From the NCBI GenBank assembly GCA_005879095.1, contig VBLM01000022.1:1-17572 (forward strand): 17,572 nucleotides of DNA, given 5' to 3'. The notes beneath the pieces were generated by a model, which was not told the origin of the DNA, did not search any database, and saw only the letters and a program-made list of their open reading frames with translations. Positions within the stretch are counted from its first letter, which is position 1. Each line of letters starts with the position of its first letter. Shown piece by piece: positions 16,101 to 17,572 of the stretch. Both the position numbers and the translations under genes were made by a program. Origin of the DNA: Deltaproteobacteria bacterium (lineage in GTDB: Bacteria; Myxococcota; Myxococcia; Myxococcales; 40CM-4-68-19).

Positions 16101-16770
16101 CTGTGGCGTTGTCGGGGTCTGCGCGGGCGGGGACGGCGCGGACGGAACCGCCGGCGGTGCCGGCGCGCCGGGCAGCACCGCGCTCGGATCTCCCGGCGAC
16201 GCGGGCGGCGGCGGCGGCGACGGCGGCAAGGGCGGCGGCGGCGGCTCGAAGTCGAGCGGGCTGGCGACCTCGGGCGGGACGACCGGACGCCTCGACGGCA
16301 CGTTCGGCGGCAACGGCGGCGGCGGCGGAAACGCGGGTCCCCTCGCCGGCCCTGCCGGGGGCGGCGGCGGAGGCGGCGGCGCCATCGTCTTCAGCGGAAA
16401 CGCCGCGGCCTCGATCCGAATCGACGGCGAAGTCACCCTCGAGGGCGGCGGCGGCGGGATGCTGCGCGCGCAGACGACCGCCAGCCCCGGCGGCGCCGGC
16501 TCGGGCGGTTCGTTCTGGATCGACGCGCCCTCCGGGCAGGTCACGGGGACCGGCACGGTCAGCGTGCGCGGAGGCGTGGGCGGAAGCGGCGCGAGCAACG
16601 GCACCTGCGGCGGTGGCGGTGGAGGCGGAGGGGGCATCGTCCGCATCGGCGCGGCGACCGCCGGGCCGGAGTTGGTCACGCTCGTCGAAGGTGGCCCCGG
16701 CGGCGCCCGCTGCGGCGGTGGGGGCGCAGCCGGCGGGACCGGCACCCGCGGGCAACTCAGCCGCCCGTAA
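10102..16770 (+). CDS. Giant modular surface protein, 2222 aa: IPT-like, about 13 CARDB-like repeats, Ig/BIG_2 domains, glycine-rich tail
   Basis: An in-frame TGA at 10066-10068 limits the start; GTG 10102 gives an N-terminus MSPRRAFLFLMIWNGCVCG that could be a lipoprotein signal (Cys16 or Cys18), though the lipobox is not canonical and no strong ribosome site is seen. Domains in order: an IPT/TIG-like domain (about 25-120); 13 beta-sandwich repeats of about 108-120 residues (about 122-1608) with the 'v.l...N.G.a.a' signature of CARDB/DUF11-type modules; an Ig-like domain (about 1608-1710, ITSPAAGATLQPGASLTAVA); two BIG_2-like domains (about 1712-1798 and 1799-1882, with ASGIATVSAGEVHAVAAGDA and APSVATVSGGTVTGKGNGTA); a beta segment; and a glycine-rich tail (about 1956-2222). 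This build suits a long extracellular stalk or adhesin. There is no LPXTG or clear autotransporter barrel. It follows the envelope operon on the same strand. Confidence 0.85.
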   Translation: MSPRRAFLFLMIWNGCVCGRTAPQIGPSLAAVEPGTVVAGVRTPIALHGSGFRVAVTADLGEKTASAEPIAAIAGTTPLETPVLRDDGLVEAVLPGSLEPGLYRVGLSLGTRQAGGDVAVEVVAPVEVGLQAPADLAAGDEREFSLQISSRAPSDVQLALDSAQVTPAQAAAVNGLSLPASLAPEQPLTLSARIASLRPLADTSATLEVAVRWTVGSVSGVARASAPLRAMGRPQLSVLLQAPAEIEAGDEQSFSATISAPAQMALTGLAAAFTAGGALDLATDPSLSGAGLPAGGTLQLKGSIRGASAGPGSLSLQVSASAERGDAPLPVSVARPISVRQGPLPLLADLSLPGVVEVGVPATGHVVIRNDGDAVLAGARLSLTATQGSISPAELQLDLAPGGSVPQDFIAVPSVAGAPVQVTIGLSGSSALSGRPFSALPVSASSGPARRPAALSLTASAAQSPASVGQPVKLAIQATNSGDVDVHGAVITVTASGVGSVLDPPLAPVDIAAGTTMTGSVAVVGNAPGTAAFQVDAAGTDAVSGAAVSGSGSAGFDVQAPAELTVSSSGPDRLVSGQSDSIDVAVSNVGGTDALSVAPSARVAGPIGTGSPSPSSVARLAPGATVHFAVPVVAGSPAGSAAVSMQASALDGNGAGAVSGSALDLGVTVLDPPRITASFLAALPSTASEGQTLPAATLRLTAAGAPSADARLVALPALTVSGSGTASAQAPCPLPCALPASGTLDIPVQIVAGSAGTLQVGAAFSPAVVDAVQGAPVAAASVSTSAVVVQKAGALSVQLQAPSLVEGFDATFSVTISNTGGAQVDGLALEALDVTAASGTTVATTSTSALPAGPLAGGGHLTFGFGVTPPAGAGTLTVHLRVAGVESNTAERRAVEITSTPFTVLQAGGLLSDLRPLPATATIGQIVPVTAVLTNTGQTTVSAGIASLSQRGASGDGAATFSGPAEAAQDVAPGASAAFTFQITATAAGPLQVIADASGTVQGSPAVVSGSSRDMTLQAPAQLAATLAVDRTQASTGQALRLTLAVQNVGEADAVGIGATAPTALPGSTAALGPVATVATDTVAVLRSGERATFSWSTSATSPGAVAFGASAAGTDGNDSSQALTTGAVQSASVQVQARGQLSLSASAAPARVSAGLQKVSLTLIAANSGGADISLAEPGAPVAITGGSAAAAPSQSPAAAAGLVLHSGDSHPFTWTYDVSGSGAISWQISGSAVEANTGETLSASAASGSVTVEAPAGLGLSLAAAPAQVSAGLQRVQVTLSATNSGGASLQLAAPAAPSLQTAGTAAATLATSPSSGGALLAGGSTKTWTWAYDVSGSGTLTFSASASGTDANSGTAVSATPPSANPVAVEKPASLSLSASLSAATVSAGLQQLKLTLQATNGGGAGLVLAALPVPSVTPTGTASAALASSPPSPAGDVLAGGAARSFTFTYNVAGSGTLSYTASASGSDANAGTAVNAAGPAAAGPATVQKPATLTVTSVVATPAQAAVGGPIDVAVTVANGGEAAALDAQPSSISGSATATQSGSPSPAPSSLAGGASRIYHIPFTAQAQGSFVAASAASGTDANAGVVVTTAAVSSAAIAVTDTQAAITSPAAGATLQPGASLTAVASGWNTAGTIITQLSLSASGPCTIAAPATVSGSTSTLGANFTVSANGSATAGSAITLVARATDELGATVSSAPLTITIAVPTTRALFCKPLQGMAVPVGQWGEARVEERLSDGTFRDATLAASWSTSASGIATVSAGEVHAVAAGDATVTASIDGLSAGCAVHVAGASSFAVQPPDPLLLGINNQFGLKFVQYNATSHPTDRTAAATWTTSAPSVATVSGGTVTGKGNGTATITACSGSNCASTLVAVGSDLDMPGPLSSQRFAIGGSQTFNSLRLRDGTTTAIAGDTPLTLNAGSFRLEAGAFLVGDGRWAPGAVSDGSLTATGEGGAAGPGAGGGGGGGGGGSAFCNGNNCGGSGAVKAGDGSGSSLCGVVGVCAGGDGADGTAGGAGAPGSTALGSPGDAGGGGGDGGKGGGGGSKSSGLATSGGTTGRLDGTFGGNGGGGGNAGPLAGPAGGGGGGGGAIVFSGNAAASIRIDGEVTLEGGGGGMLRAQTTASPGGAGSGGSFWIDAPSGQVTGTGTVSVRGGVGGSGASNGTCGGGGGGGGGIVRIGAATAGPELVTLVEGGPGGARCGGGGAAGGTGTRGQLSRP
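10465..14925 (+). repeat. Thirteen tandem CARDB/DUF11-like domain repeats inside the giant gene
   Basis: By eye, repeats begin near residues 122, 232, 344, 452, 560, 672, 792, 907, 1019, 1138, 1256, 1374 and 1494. Each opens with a segment like 'aPA.LsvS...p..vs.G' and continues with a strand pair around 'VTLSATNSGG'. Most end with a Val/Gln or Val/Glu linker (VQAPAEL, LQAPAQL, VEAPAGL, VQKPATL). Boundaries are approximate. Repeats 10-12 (13513-14580) are the most alike. Confidence 0.75.
15967..16764 (+). repeat. Glycine-rich low-complexity coding tail of the giant gene
   Basis: About 265 codons are dominated by Gly, with runs of up to ten consecutive Gly and intervening Ala, Ser, Asp and Asn. 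Polyglycine blocks alternate with short beta-strand phrases such as GAIVFSG, ASIRIDGEVTLEGGGGG, GSFWIDAPSGQVTGTGTVSV and GGIVRIG. Cysteines cluster in AFCNGNNCGG, SLCGVVGVCAGG, GTCGGG and ARCGGG. This looks like a glycine-rich beta-solenoid or polyglycine-helix bundle and is not an RTX calcium repeat. Confidence 0.8.
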
Positions 16771-16791
16771 GTCTCGCTTGCGCGCGAATCG

Positions 16792-17400
16792 CTAGAAATC
16801 GCAGAAGCCGCCGAAATCTCCCGTGTTCGAGGGATTGGGCTTGTGGAGTTGGATGTTGCCGCCGCCGTTGCTGCCTGGCGAGCACGCGACTGACGAACCC
16901 AGGTAGTGGTAACAGAAGTGTTCGGGGTACGTAGCGTAGACGTATGCGTGTGTCGTCTGGTTGGTCAACGAGATGTCGAAAGTATCGCTGGTACCTGGTT
17001 CGCCTGCGTCTCCGGCGCGAACGACGAAGTTGACGTTGTCGTTTGGCGGCGGGAGATTCGTTCTGGCCGTGCCGCAGATGTATCGGGCACCTGTCGGCTG
17101 GCCCGTCTTCGGGTCGGTGCCCGTGTCCCCGTCAGTCATGTAACCGGTGATGCTCGTCCAGTGAACGTTCAGGCCTGATCCGTGGTCGATGTACTCCAGG
17201 TGCCCCCAGGTCGGCGAACCGTTCTTGCATCCTCCACCGACGCCGAAGTTCGCCTTGCTGCCTTGAAAAATGATGAAACCGCCGCCGGTCAAGAAGTCGC
17301 ACGGTATCTCCCAGGCCAACGCGGGCGCGGGCTTCATCACCGATGCCAGGACCGCCAGCGCGGAGAGGAACTTGGTTGCCGTTCTTGCTTGCCGACTCAT
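16792..17400 (-). CDS. Secreted post-COAP-1 domain protein, 202 aa
   Basis: ATG 17400 is preceded by GAAGGAGA and yields a signal peptide (MSRQARTATKFLSALAVLASVMKPAPALA, cleavage after residue 29); the longer in-frame start 35 codons upstream adds an arginine-rich non-signal stretch. The mature protein matches the post-COAP-1 domain pattern from memory: CDFLTGGGFI, GHLEYIDHGSGLNVHWTSITGY, an ICGTA segment, NFVVRAGDAGEPGTSDTF and a closing GGNIQLHKP. Six cysteines are present (IPC, GGGC, YIC, HFC, VAC, GFC). The HFCYHY...VACSPG segment looks like an added disulfide loop. The domain is named for its frequent position after choice-of-anchor proteins, and that is the arrangement here: a choice-of-anchor-P-type gene ends 34 bases upstream. 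The molecular function of the domain is unknown. It converges on the giant gene with a 21-base gap. Confidence 0.85.
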   Translation of the reverse strand: MSRQARTATKFLSALAVLASVMKPAPALAWEIPCDFLTGGGFIIFQGSKANFGVGGGCKNGSPTWGHLEYIDHGSGLNVHWTSITGYMTDGDTGTDPKTGQPTGARYICGTARTNLPPPNDNVNFVVRAGDAGEPGTSDTFDISLTNQTTHAYVYATYPEHFCYHYLGSSVACSPGSNGGGNIQLHKPNPSNTGDFGGFCDF

Positions 17401-17410
17401 TGTAGGTCTC

Positions 17411-17434
17411 CTTCGAAGCGCTTCCTGTCGACAG
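17411..17434. repeat. Cluster of three short palindromes in an intergenic gap
   Basis: CTTCGAAG (17411-17418) overlaps GAAGCGCTTC (17415-17424), which abuts CTGTCGACAG (17425-17434). All three are perfect palindromes and fill most of the 34-base gap, touching the Shine-Dalgarno of the post-COAP-1 gene. They could be an operator or a weak RNA structure; chance is possible in short GC-rich sequence. Confidence 0.4.
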
Positions 17435-17572
17435 CTAATGGATCCCCGCCGTGGCTGACGCGACCACGACGTCCGCCACGCCGGATACCGTGGCGTGAAG
17501 GGCATTCACCGTGGTGCCGGACGGTGAAACGGTCTGCTCGTTGATCATGACCTGACCGCCGGGAATGGGGAC
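17435..17572 (-). CDS. C-terminus of a choice-of-anchor-P-type secreted protein (partial)
   Basis: The minus strand from the right edge encodes 45 residues before a TAG stop: an IPGGQVMINEQTVSPSG segment followed by TTVNALHATVSGVADVVVAS and ATAGIH. The 'INEQ...G.TVNALH......ADVVVASA.AGI' arrangement is, from memory, the typical end of the conserved domain of choice-of-anchor P family proteins. No sorting signal or transmembrane tail follows, so this copy ends at the domain itself. The reading frame enters from beyond the window, so the N-terminus and total length are unknown. The adjacent downstream post-COAP-1 gene supports the assignment and a two-gene operon. Confidence 0.7.
   Translation of the reverse strand, partial: VPIPGGQVMINEQTVSPSGTTVNALHATVSGVADVVVASATAGIH

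Noticed and set aside
16103..16350. RTX-type calcium-binding nonapeptide repeats
   Set aside because: The GGDGADG and GGGGGDGG pieces lack the nine-residue periodicity and the conserved hydrophobic position of RTX repeats.
14752..16755. Long minus-strand open frame (667 codons) opposite the giant gene
   Set aside because: It is antisense to a repetitive high-GC coding region. Its product is a low-complexity Ala/Arg/Gly sequence with no domain, while the plus strand shows clear repeated domains.
16771..16791. Bidirectional terminator between the convergent giant and post-COAP-1 genes
   Set aside because: The 21 bases contain only an imperfect GCGCGC core with no stem-loop or T-run on either strand.

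Overview
This is a dense, very GC-rich bacterial window with short intergenic gaps. Many genes encode histidine kinases, cyclic-di-GMP enzymes, FecR-type proteins, or large IPT/CARDB-like and glycine-rich surface proteins. Together with the choice-of-anchor/post-COAP-1 pair at the right end, this suggests Myxococcota or a related former deltaproteobacterial lineage, probably environmental. That placement is an inference from gene content; no rRNA or marker gene is present.

Left part (1-2015): a cut-off, probably secreted M28-like peptidase and a 146-residue protein of unknown function lie on the minus strand. On the plus strand are a 62-residue secreted two-cysteine protein and a 206-residue histidine-kinase-like protein that has lost both the phospho-acceptor His and the ATP-lid Asp. 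A convergent minus-strand gene encodes a 130-residue secreted protein.

Signalling core (2106-5749): a REC-GGDEF-EAL response regulator has a degenerate GGDTF site, a displaced RxxD site and an intact EAL phosphodiesterase site. It is transcribed divergently from a 609-residue membrane histidine kinase with a large periplasmic sensor, HAMP, HisKA and HATPase domains. They are a plausible cognate pair.

Envelope operon (3920-10019, perhaps to 16770): the kinase gene overlaps (ATGA) a FecR-domain lipoprotein gene. That gene overlapped, again by ATGA, a gene for a large Ig-like protein with a C-terminal outer-membrane beta-barrel. A soluble histidine kinase gene follows 13 bases later. Two lesions disturb this operon. 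A 628-bp tandem duplication, 626 of 628 positions identical, spans the FecR/barrel gene junction and leaves a truncated 5' barrel-gene fragment and a truncated 3' fecR fragment between two intact genes. The downstream kinase is split by a frameshift that appears to come with the loss of about ten codons between its N and G1 boxes.

Giant surface protein (10102-16770): 2222 residues, comprising a putative lipoprotein signal, an IPT/TIG-like domain, about 13 tandem CARDB/DUF11-like beta-sandwich repeats, one Ig-like and two BIG_2-like domains, and a roughly 265-residue glycine-rich tail.

Right edge (16792-17572, minus strand): a choice-of-anchor-P-type C-terminus followed closely by a post-COAP-1 secreted protein. 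No tRNA, rRNA, CRISPR, transposase or phage gene was seen.
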